A DNA stretch of 64,000 nt, taken from the NCBI GenBank assembly GCA_902619165.1, contig CACNDI010000002.1, positions 62,001 through 126,000 of the forward strand, given 5' to 3'. The notes below the pieces were generated by a model. That model saw only the letters and a program-made list of their open reading frames with translations. It searched no databases and was not told the DNA's origin. Both the position numbers and the translations under genes were made by a program. The stretch's first letter is position 1. The number at the start of each line of letters is the position of its first letter. This stretch comes from an uncultured Alphaproteobacteria bacterium. Lineage in GTDB: Bacteria > Pseudomonadota > Alphaproteobacteria > Rhodobacterales > Rhodobacteraceae. Shown here piece by piece: positions 57,537 to 64,000 of this stretch.

Positions 57537-57662
57537 ATGAAGTTTAGATATTTTGCAAAAGCAATTATCTTCTTCACATTGCCCTTAACCATTTCTTCTT
57601 GTTCAGAAAAAAATTGGCCAGAGCTATCTCCTCTCAGTGAATTTGAAAAAAAATTTTTCTAG
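57537..57662 (+). CDS. Tiny predicted lipoprotein (41 aa)
   Basis: ATG 57537 with AGAGGAG six bases upstream opens a 41-codon frame closing at TAG 57660-57662. The N-terminus M-K-F-R-Y-F-A-K-A is charged, followed by a hydrophobic stretch ending T-I-S-S-C, a lipobox with Cys at residue 22. Only about 19 residues follow (starting S-E-K-N-W-P-E-L). The strong ribosome site, the signal and the snug fit between glyA and the aminotransferase support a real gene. It resembles other unnamed short alphaproteobacterial lipoproteins; function unknown. Confidence 0.6.
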   Translation: MKFRYFAKAIIFFTLPLTISSCSEKNWPELSPLSEFEKKFF

Positions 57663-57671
57663 ATTAGAGAG

Positions 57672-58895
57672 ATGAAAACAGAATTTCATAGAATCACTAG
57701 ACTACCGTCTTACGTTTTTGCAGAGGTTAATAAACTGAAAGCGAAATACCGTGATCAAGGTCAAGATATAATTGATTTTGGAATGGGAAACCCTGATATC
57801 GATACTGAGTCCTTCATTGTTGATAAGCTGATTGAAACTGTAAAAAAGCCAAAGACTCATAGATATTCTGTCTCTAAAGGAATTAAAGGGCTTAGGAAGG
57901 CACAAGCTGATTACTATGCTAGAAGGTTCTCAGTCAAGCTCGACCCAGAAAAAGAAATTATTGCAACTCTAGGTTCAAAAGAAGGATTGGCTAATTTAGC
58001 TATGGCGATAACTGATCCCGGCGATGTTATTTTAGTTCCAAATCCATCATACCCAATTCACCCCTATGGCTTTATTATTGCTGGAGGTTCTCTGAGACAT
58101 GTACCAACCTTATCAAATGGACAATTTGATGAGTATGAATATTTCAAAACCCTTACTCGTTCATTAAAACATATTTCACCTAAGCCAGTCGCTATAGTGA
58201 TTTCCTTCCCATCCAACCCAACAACAAAAACTTGTACACTAAAATTTTATGAAGAATTGGTTAAGGTGGCAAAACAGAACGAGGTCTGGATATTGTCTGA
58301 TCTAGCATACGCTGAAATATATTTTAGTGAGACTCCTCCCCCTTCAATTTTACAGGTACCAGGTGCGAAATCTGTAGCAGTTGAATTTACATCGATGTCA
58401 AAAACATTTAGCATGCCAGGTTGGAGAATGGGATTTGCTGTGGGCAACGAGATACTGATAGGAGCATTAGAGAAAATTAAATCCTATCTTGATTATGGAG
58501 CATTCACTCCTATACAAGTTGCAGCAGCCAGTGCATTAAGCTCGGATCCAAGCACAATAGAAAAAGTTAGAGAAGTTTATAAAAAAAGAAGAAATGTATT
58601 GGTTGACGCTATGAGTAAGGCAGGATGGGAAATCCCTTCACCAGACGCAACAATGTTTGCATGGGCACCAATCCCAGAAAAATTTAGATCTTTAGGTTCG
58701 TTAGAGTTCTCTAAAGTCCTTCTTAAAGAGGCTGACATCTCTGTTGCGCCTGGAATAGGATTTGGAGAATATGGTGAAAACTTTGTTAGAATTGGTCTTG
58801 TTGAAAATGAGCATAGAATTAGGCAAGCAGCAAGAAATATGAAAGCAGTCTTTACTAAAGCCGATAAAATACTTAGCGACCACAGCCCTAATTAA
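57672..58895 (+). CDS. alaC: Alanine-type aminotransferase (AlaC-like, class I/II)
   Basis: PLP transaminase of fold type I, closest by pattern to AlaC/YfdZ glutamate-pyruvate aminotransferases and to LL-diaminopimelate aminotransferase-like proteins. The cofactor Lys is in S-M-S-K-T-F-S-M-P-G-W-R (about residue 241); N-P-S-Y-P and S-D-L-A-Y-A-E precede it. Length 407 aa. The position directly before hom is common in Alphaproteobacteria. Nine bases separate it from the small lipoprotein gene. Substrate specificity is not certain. Confidence 0.83.
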   Translation: MKTEFHRITRLPSYVFAEVNKLKAKYRDQGQDIIDFGMGNPDIDTESFIVDKLIETVKKPKTHRYSVSKGIKGLRKAQADYYARRFSVKLDPEKEIIATLGSKEGLANLAMAITDPGDVILVPNPSYPIHPYGFIIAGGSLRHVPTLSNGQFDEYEYFKTLTRSLKHISPKPVAIVISFPSNPTTKTCTLKFYEELVKVAKQNEVWILSDLAYAEIYFSETPPPSILQVPGAKSVAVEFTSMSKTFSMPGWRMGFAVGNEILIGALEKIKSYLDYGAFTPIQVAAASALSSDPSTIEKVREVYKKRRNVLVDAMSKAGWEIPSPDATMFAWAPIPEKFRSLGSLEFSKVLLKEADISVAPGIGFGEYGENFVRIGLVENEHRIRQAARNMKAVFTKADKILSDHSPN

Positions 58896-58906
58896 ATGTT
58901 TTTGTG

Positions 58907-60196
58907 ATGAATAAATCCAAATTAAATGTAGCAGTTATCGGTCTTGGAACGGTGGGCTCTGGCGTAATAAAGCTATTGAGAAAACAAAAAAACAATATAA
59001 AAAAAAGGACAGGTATAGAACTTAAAGTGGTAGCTGTAAGTGCAAAAAATAGGAGAAAGCAGAGAAGTGTTGATATAAGTCCATTTAGATGGATAGCCTC
59101 TCCTCTTACTATAGCAAAAGATCCAGATGTTGACGTAATAGTTGAACTTATAGGTGATATGGATAAAACCGCGAGAAATATTATAATAGAAGCAATCAAT
59201 AACGGTAAACACGTTGTTACAGCAAATAAATCACTTCTTGCAAAAGAAGGGTCTATTTTTGAAGAGCTTGCTAAAGAAAAGGGCGTCTTTTTAAGATACG
59301 AGGCAGCAGTGGCTGGGGGAATACCTATAATAAAAGTGTTACAAGACTCTCTCATAGTAAATAAGATTTCTAAACTATATGGCGTAATCAATGGAACATG
59401 TAACTTCATACTTACCAAAATGGAGTCCGAGGGGCGGGAATATCAAGATGTATTTTCTGAAGCAAAACAACTTGGCTATGTTGAAAGTGATCCAAGGCTT
59501 GACATCGGAGGGATAGATTCAGCCCACAAACTAGCTTTACTCTCATGTTTGGCATTTGGAACTAGTCTAAACTTTAAAGCAGTGAAAACTGAAGGGATAG
59601 ACCATATTTCTATAGAGGATATTCAAGAGGCTGATTTAATTGGATATAAGATAAAGCTACTTGCTACAGCAGAATATTCTAAAAAAATGCTTAAACAGGA
59701 GGTCTCTCCTAAATTAATTAGAAAAAGCAGCCCAATTGCACAAGTGAACGAAAGCACAAATATAATAGCTATTGAGGGTGAAGAAATCGGAACTACTGTT
59801 TTTTCTGGTCCAGGTGCAGGCATGGGGCCAACAGCTTCCTCAGTAGTCTCAGATCTTATAGCCATAGCCTCTAGAAAAAGTAAATCTACTTTTTTAAACG
59901 GTGATAAAAAAAATGGTAGCAAAAGCGATGATTCTGTTTCGAAAAAAAGTTCATTTTACTTAAGATTTATACTGAAAGATAAACCAGGTGTGATAGCTCG
60001 ATTATCAGGAAAACTAGGCAGCTTTGGGATTTCAATCAATCAAATGAAACAAAAACCTCACCCAAAGCAGAAAGCAACATTAATTATGACGACGCATAAA
60101 ACCTTTAGGAACAACTTAAATAAAGCACTGACTGATATAATGAAGTTAAAGATATGCGAACAGAAGCCTATTTGTATTGAAATACAAGAAGTTTAA
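58907..60196 (+). CDS. hom: Homoserine dehydrogenase
   Basis: Reduces aspartate semialdehyde to homoserine for Thr and Met synthesis. N-terminal Rossmann motif V-I-G-L-G-T-V-G-S-G-V, A-N-K-S-L-L-A, the catalytic region N-G-T-C-N-F-I-L-T and D-P-R-L-D-I-G-G-I-D-S-A-H-K, and a C-terminal ACT domain (K-D-K-P-G-V-I-A-R-L) that probably gives threonine feedback. I use ATG 58907 (429 aa); a GTG one codon upstream is equally open. No separate ribosome site is clear for either. Confidence 0.95.
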   Translation: MNKSKLNVAVIGLGTVGSGVIKLLRKQKNNIKKRTGIELKVVAVSAKNRRKQRSVDISPFRWIASPLTIAKDPDVDVIVELIGDMDKTARNIIIEAINNGKHVVTANKSLLAKEGSIFEELAKEKGVFLRYEAAVAGGIPIIKVLQDSLIVNKISKLYGVINGTCNFILTKMESEGREYQDVFSEAKQLGYVESDPRLDIGGIDSAHKLALLSCLAFGTSLNFKAVKTEGIDHISIEDIQEADLIGYKIKLLATAEYSKKMLKQEVSPKLIRKSSPIAQVNESTNIIAIEGEEIGTTVFSGPGAGMGPTASSVVSDLIAIASRKSKSTFLNGDKKNGSKSDDSVSKKSSFYLRFILKDKPGVIARLSGKLGSFGISINQMKQKPHPKQKATLIMTTHKTFRNNLNKALTDIMKLKICEQKPICIEIQEV

Positions 60197-60231
60197 TGAG
60201 AATGTCCTTTTAAATTAATCAGATAATTTTT

Positions 60232-60411
60232 ATGCTGATAAATGAGATGTTTAACGACGGTTATATTTTTTCTGCAAGTACCTTAATTGATAATAGTTTG
60301 AATAAAGATACAACACTTACTTATAGCGTCGTTGAAACTAGACATCTTTTTAAAGGTTTAAAGACTCCGTTATTCAGAAAAATGATAATGTCCAACTTGA
60401 AAAATTATTGA
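60232..60411 (+). pseudogene. glpX: Probable C-terminal remnant of glpX (fructose-1,6-bisphosphatase II)
   Basis: A 59-codon frame between hom and recJ. Its residues I-N-E-M-F-N-D-G-Y-I-F-S-A-S-T-L-I-D-N-S-L follow, position for position, the GlpX C-terminal pattern [LI]-x-[DE]-M-x-x-G-D-x-I-F-A-A-T-G-V-T-D-G-S-L, and a later V-E-T matches the next strand. The hom-glpX-recJ order is usual in Alphaproteobacteria, so this is the expected place. The first roughly 270 residues are missing, the conserved T-G-V-T-D-G is altered, and there is no ribosome site. Its TGA overlaps the recJ ATG (TGATG), so it may persist because it couples translation to recJ. Confidence 0.5.
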
Positions 60412-62144
60412 TGAACTTTCTGGGAATATCAAGATCCTATACCGATAAAGCGTGGGTTGGGCCAAGCGAACAGAATTCGCAGCAAGCATTAGCCTATTCA
60501 AAAAGCCTCTCGATACCACATCTAAGTGCGTTACAACTTATCAAAAATAAAGTCAATGAGGGAGATTATTTAGATTATATAAGCCCAAAGATAAAAAACT
60601 TGATACCAAGTCCAAAAATTTTTCTAGATATGGAAAAGGGTTCATTACGATTAAGTAGGGCCTTAGAACAAAAAGAATCAGTCGCTATCTTTGCTGATTA
60701 TGATGTAGATGGCACAGTTTCGGCCGCACTAATTTCTCTATGGTTAAGAAATTTTTCTATCGAACCAACAGTATACATACCGGATAGAGAGACTGAGGGG
60801 TTTGGACCCAATATCGAGGCGATGAATAAACTTGCTCTTAATCACTCTTTAATTATTTGTGTTGATTGTGGTACCGACTCAGAGGAAGCAATTAGAGGTG
60901 CTACCGAAAGAGGAGTTGACGTTATTGTAATAGATCATCATAAGTCTGCTTCCTTTTCAAAGTCTGCATATGCAATAATAAACCCAAATAGATTTGATGA
61001 AAAAAATATCTTTCCGTACCTGTGTGCTGCAGGAGTTGTTTTTATTTTTTTAGTTGAAATGAACAGAATTATTCCTAAGAGTAGAAGCTCAAAAATAAAT
61101 TTACTCAGCTACCTAAACCTTGTCAGTCTAGCTACCGTAGCCGATGTGGTGCCTTTGATTGGGCTTAACAGAGCATTTGTTAAACAAGGTTTAAAAATAT
61201 TCCAAAACCGACTTTGTCTAAAAATGTTTGGAGCTCATTTTAATTTACTACAGAATTTTAGTGAAGAAACAATAGCCTTCCAAGTTGCACCAAGATTAAA
61301 TGCTAGTGGAAGGATAGACACGGCTTATCTAACATACCAATTTCTTACAGCTACAGATCCAAAATCTATTGAAATTTATTTAAATAAAATGGAGGCAGCT
61401 AATAAAGAGCGCAAAGCTTTAGAAAAAATTATTCTTTCTAGCGCAGTACAGCAAATATCAAATGCTGAAAAACAAAAACCTTACACCTTGGTAAAAGCTA
61501 AGGGTTGGCATAAAGGCGTAATTGGGATTATAGCCTCTCGACTAAAAGACTTATACGGCGGGTTGTGCGTTGTTATTACTATTGACGGGGATGTAGGTCA
61601 TGGTTCTATTAGATCAACAGAAGAGATAGACCTTACTGAAATATTACAGGAGCTCAAATCCCGAGATGTGCTCATTAGTGGCGGGGGACATAAGCAAGCT
61701 GCCGGCTTTTCATTACTTATCGAGAGGATTGAAGAGTTTGATAATATAGTTACAAACCATTTATCCGACCATACATCATTGAAAAACTCTAGTGCTTTGC
61801 TGGAAATAGATGGAATGATCGATATAGAAGGCGTGAATACTGATTTAATCGATAAAATAAATCTGTTGGGACCCTTTGGGTCTCAAGTACCTCAACCAAT
61901 AATAGTTATTCCGAGTTGCCAACTTCTATTTGTTAAAGAATTAGGAGAAGGGCACCTGTTATGTAAATTAAAAAAAGAGAAAGGTACTTTGGACGCAATA
62001 TGTTTTAATGCAAAGAAAAAAGGGCTAGATATTCCTCTATCCAAACCCAATCAAATTTTACATGTAGCTGGTAATCTAGTTAAAAATGAATGGAATGGTG
62101 TCACAAAGCCCCAAATGCGGATTGTTGACATAGCTAAAATGTAA
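60411..62144 (+). CDS. recJ: Single-stranded-DNA exonuclease RecJ
   Basis: 5'-3' ssDNA exonuclease of the DHH phosphoesterase family in recombination and mismatch repair. Motifs: A-D-Y-D-V-D-G-T (about residue 98) and V-I-D-H-H-K (about 183), then the DHHA1 domain with G-H-G-S-I-R and G-G-G-H-K-Q-A-A-G-F near residue 425, and a C-terminal OB domain. I use ATG 60411 (577 aa); a TTG one codon earlier is in frame. The gene ends 55 bases before tRNA-Glu. Confidence 0.94.
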   Translation: MNFLGISRSYTDKAWVGPSEQNSQQALAYSKSLSIPHLSALQLIKNKVNEGDYLDYISPKIKNLIPSPKIFLDMEKGSLRLSRALEQKESVAIFADYDVDGTVSAALISLWLRNFSIEPTVYIPDRETEGFGPNIEAMNKLALNHSLIICVDCGTDSEEAIRGATERGVDVIVIDHHKSASFSKSAYAIINPNRFDEKNIFPYLCAAGVVFIFLVEMNRIIPKSRSSKINLLSYLNLVSLATVADVVPLIGLNRAFVKQGLKIFQNRLCLKMFGAHFNLLQNFSEETIAFQVAPRLNASGRIDTAYLTYQFLTATDPKSIEIYLNKMEAANKERKALEKIILSSAVQQISNAEKQKPYTLVKAKGWHKGVIGIIASRLKDLYGGLCVVITIDGDVGHGSIRSTEEIDLTEILQELKSRDVLISGGGHKQAAGFSLLIERIEEFDNIVTNHLSDHTSLKNSSALLEIDGMIDIEGVNTDLIDKINLLGPFGSQVPQPIIVIPSCQLLFVKELGEGHLLCKLKKEKGTLDAICFNAKKKGLDIPLSKPNQILHVAGNLVKNEWNGVTKPQMRIVDIAKM

Positions 62145-62155
62145 AAAAAAAAAAA
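62143..62155. repeat. Homopolymer of 13 A
   Basis: The recJ stop codon is followed directly by a run of 13 adenines. Read on the - strand it is a T-run lying beyond tRNA-Glu, downstream of gap, with a weak gaag/cttc hairpin at 62162-62172 just before it. It could serve as an intrinsic terminator for gap transcripts. Such a run is also prone to sequencing or replication slippage. Confidence 0.4.
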
Positions 62156-62199
62156 TAACTTGAAGTAGCTTCTATTTTTGGTAAAAAAATAAACAAGAT

Positions 62200-62274
62200 G
62201 CGCCCTTCGTCTATCGGTTAGGACGCCAGATTTTCATTCTGGAAAGAGGGGTTCGATTCCCCTAGGGCGTACCA
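62200..62274 (+). tRNA. tRNA-Glu (anticodon TTC)
   Basis: A 75-nt cloverleaf including an encoded CCA. The acceptor stem pairs gcgccct with agggcgt (G-U at the first pair), the anticodon stem pairs ccaga with tctgg around the loop ttttcat (anticodon TTC), and the T arm is aggggttcgattcccct. Glu-tRNA is also the donor form for GatCAB when it misacylates tRNA-Gln. It converges with gap, which ends ten bases away. Confidence 0.96.
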
Positions 62275-62284
62275 TTCAAACTTA

Positions 62285-63286
62285 TTACTCAATACTTCCC
62301 AAATAACTCGCTGTATCCAGCATACGGTTCGAAAAGCCCCATTCATTATCATACCAACACATGACCCGGCTCATGCGCCTCGTTAAGACCTTTGTTTGAG
62401 CTCCTGCGAATATTGATGAGGCTGGATGATGATTCAGATCCGACGAAACCAATGGAGCGTCTTCATAAGCCAATATACCATTAAGTGTCGTATTAGAGGC
62501 TTTATGAATGGCTTTATTAATTTCTTCAACTGAACTCTCTTGACTTAAAATACATTTCAAATCCACACACGAAACATTTGGGGTGGGAACTCGAATTGCG
62601 GATCCATCAAGTTTTCCTTTAAGGTCAGGCAGTACCAAAGAAACAGCTTGAGCGGCTCCTGTAGACGTTGGAATCATGTTTAGGGAAGCTGCTCTGGCTC
62701 TATAATAATCTTTGTGAAGAGTATCCAGCACCGGTTGGTCTCCAGTATAACTATGTATTGTGGTCATATAGCCAACCTCTATACCAAAATTTTCGTGTAA
62801 AATCTTCGCTACAGGAGCTAAACAATTTGTCGTACAAGATGCATTTGAGACAATTACGTCAGCGGATGTTAGCAATTCATGATTTACTCCGAATACAACG
62901 GTGCGGTCCACATTGCTTGCGGGAGCAGATATCAACACTTTTTTAGACCCATTATTTAAATGTTGCGAAGCTTTTTCTTTATCAGTAAAAATACCTGTGC
63001 ACTCAAGAGCAACATCTACTTCTGACCATGGTAAGTTTGCTGGATCTCTTTCTGCAGTAATTTCAATATCTACATTATTAACCTTTAGATAGTTTTTGTG
63101 TATAGATAGGTCTAAAGGGAAGCGACCATGGACACTGTCATACTTAAGTAAATGTGCATTCATCTCTGGAGAACCAAGATCGTTTATAGCAACAACCTCA
63201 ATATCTTCTCTGTTGCTTTCAATGGACGCTCTCAAAATATTCCTTCCAATTCGTCCGAATCCATTAATCGCCACCTTAACTGACAT
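62285..63286 (-). CDS. gap: Glyceraldehyde-3-phosphate dehydrogenase, type I
   Basis: NAD-dependent glycolytic and gluconeogenic enzyme. N-terminal I-N-G-F-G-R-I-G-R-N, Asp in A-I-N-D-L-G selecting NAD, the catalytic Cys in S-N-A-S-C-T-T-N-C (about residue 151), His in T-T-I-H-S-Y-T-G-D-Q, and W-Y-D-N-E-W-G-F-S near the C-terminus. Length 333 aa. AGAGG lies six bases before ATG 63286. The 118-bp gap upstream probably carries its promoter. Confidence 0.97.
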   Translation of the reverse strand: MSVKVAINGFGRIGRNILRASIESNREDIEVVAINDLGSPEMNAHLLKYDSVHGRFPLDLSIHKNYLKVNNVDIEITAERDPANLPWSEVDVALECTGIFTDKEKASQHLNNGSKKVLISAPASNVDRTVVFGVNHELLTSADVIVSNASCTTNCLAPVAKILHENFGIEVGYMTTIHSYTGDQPVLDTLHKDYYRARAASLNMIPTSTGAAQAVSLVLPDLKGKLDGSAIRVPTPNVSCVDLKCILSQESSVEEINKAIHKASNTTLNGILAYEDAPLVSSDLNHHPASSIFAGAQTKVLTRRMSRVMCWYDNEWGFSNRMLDTASYLGSIE

Positions 63287-63404
63287 TTTTTACCTCTTTT
63301 GTTTATGCAAATTCTGTACTTAACTACTGTTTAATCAATTTAAAAAAAATAGGAAGTGTTTTTAATAATATATATAACTAAATAGGCTCAAAAATGTGTT
63401 TACG

Positions 63405-64000
63405 TTAGAGAAAAAACTTACGTAATTCCACCTTTTGAATTTTTCCTGTCGAAGTTTTAGGAAGTTCTTTAAAAATCACTTCTTTTGGCACTTTAAAATT
63501 TGCTAAATTTTCTTTACAAAATTTTATTACCTCTTCTTTCGTTATGGAGGTACCTTCTTTTGCTTCAATAAATGCACAAGGCGTCTCACCCCACTTTTCA
63601 TCAGGCTTAGCTATTACAGCACAGGCAACTACACCTTCAATCTTGAAAATACAATTCTCTATTTCGATTGAGGAGATATTTTCTCCACCTGAAATAATTA
63701 TGTCTTTAGCCCTATCCTTTAATTGTATATATCCATCCTTATATATCACTCCCAAATCACCGGTTTTAAACCAACCATTTTGAAATGCTTTTCTGGTGGC
63801 ATTTTCATCTTTTAGATATCCCTTCATAGTGATATTACCTCTAAGAAGGACTTCTCCTAATTCGTTTCCATTATGCTTAACTTCCTTTCGCGTTTCTGAA
63901 TTAACCACCTTTAAATCTTCCTGCACTAAATATGAAACACCTTGTCTGGACTTTAAATTAGACTTCTCAGTAGCACTCAAATTATTCCACTCGTCCTTCC
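63405..64000 (-). CDS. Acyl-CoA synthetase, C-terminal part (5' end outside window)
   Basis: The frame is open to the window edge at base 64000, so about 200 C-terminal residues of a longer AMP-forming ligase are seen. They include S-R-Q-G-V, G-E-V-L-L-R-G, W-F-K-T-G-D-L-G, the A8 motif L-K-D-R-A-K-D-I-I-I-S-G-G-E-N-I-S and the catalytic Lys in S-T-G-K-I-Q-K. The pattern fits fatty-acyl-CoA synthetases of the same clade as the ligase at 45095. It lies 118 bases upstream of gap on the same strand. Confidence 0.9.
   Translation of the reverse strand, partial: KDEWNNLSATEKSNLKSRQGVSYLVQEDLKVVNSETRKEVKHNGNELGEVLLRGNITMKGYLKDENATRKAFQNGWFKTGDLGVIYKDGYIQLKDRAKDIIISGGENISSIEIENCIFKIEGVVACAVIAKPDEKWGETPCAFIEAKEGTSITKEEVIKFCKENLANFKVPKEVIFKELPKTSTGKIQKVELRKFFL

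Noticed and set aside
63390-63404. gtttacgtt stretch as a second LiuR-like operator
   Set aside because: Only a half match to the palindrome at 39394, and it lies at the end of the acyl-CoA synthetase gene.
1-64000. CRISPR arrays, insertion sequences, prophage or toxin-antitoxin genes
   Set aside because: No repeat-spacer arrays, transposases, integrases, terminal repeats or phage-like genes are visible; gene content and composition look uniform.

Overview
The window is AT-rich DNA from a bacterium that looks like a streamlined, Gram-negative alphaproteobacterium, probably free-living and possibly marine. The evidence is the block BolA / J-domain protein / CobS / CobT, an HdaA-type DnaA relative, a FtsA with the usual amphipathic C-terminus and a FtsZ ending in the [12 protein letters not shown]-type tail, a short ProS of the alphaproteobacterial type, a class A RNase P RNA next to mraZ, and LpxC, BamD and LolCD for an outer membrane. 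Genes are packed very tightly: most same-strand neighbours are within a few bases or overlap, and several convergent pairs overlap at their stops.

Layout. 1-9016 (mostly +): end of pepN, gatB, bolA (-), then a J-domain protein, cobS, cobT and pepP in one run. 9018-10955: a hotdog thioesterase (-) and a D-lactate/glycolate dehydrogenase-type flavoprotein (+), divergent. 10948-32807 (all -): a complete division and cell wall (dcw) cluster, read in transcription order as mraZ, rsmH, ftsL, ftsI, murE, murF, mraY, murD, ftsW, murG, murC, murB, ddl, ftsQ, ftsA, ftsZ, lpxC, bamD, recN. 32804-33360 (-): a candidate 42-codon leader ORF, four tandem 10-bp repeats that look like a MraZ operator, and rnpB. 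33392-38001: an RluB-type pseudouridine synthase (-), then tadA, gatC, gatA, a small Excalibur-type lipoprotein and pyrD (+). 37990-47600: a MATE exporter (-) divergent from a MerR regulator that heads a beta-oxidation operon (acyl-CoA dehydrogenase, thiolase, FadB, acyl-CoA synthetase), followed by a membrane protein that looks like an M48 peptidase without its zinc site. 47597-56062 (-): nadK, hdaA, ppk, ppx, proS, lolC, lolD. 56233-62274 (+): glyA, a tiny lipoprotein, an alanine-type aminotransferase, hom, a probable glpX relic, recJ and tRNA-Glu. 62285-64000 (-): gap and the C-terminal part of another acyl-CoA synthetase.

The genes cover peptidoglycan synthesis and septation, lipid A and outer-membrane biogenesis, translation fidelity (GatCAB, TadA, ProS, tRNA-Glu, RNase P), DNA repair and replication control (RecN, RecJ, HdaA), polyphosphate turnover and fatty-acid type oxidation.

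Most of the window is conserved housekeeping sequence and I see no phage, insertion sequence, CRISPR array or defence island. The points most worth following are the mraZ leader (tandem repeats, an 11-bp inverted repeat and a leader ORF coupled to a TTG start), the C-terminal glpX remnant between hom and recJ, the zinc-less M48-like membrane protein, a LiuR-like palindrome ahead of the MerR/beta-oxidation operon, and a predicted ftsZ promoter bracketed by two GANTC sites.
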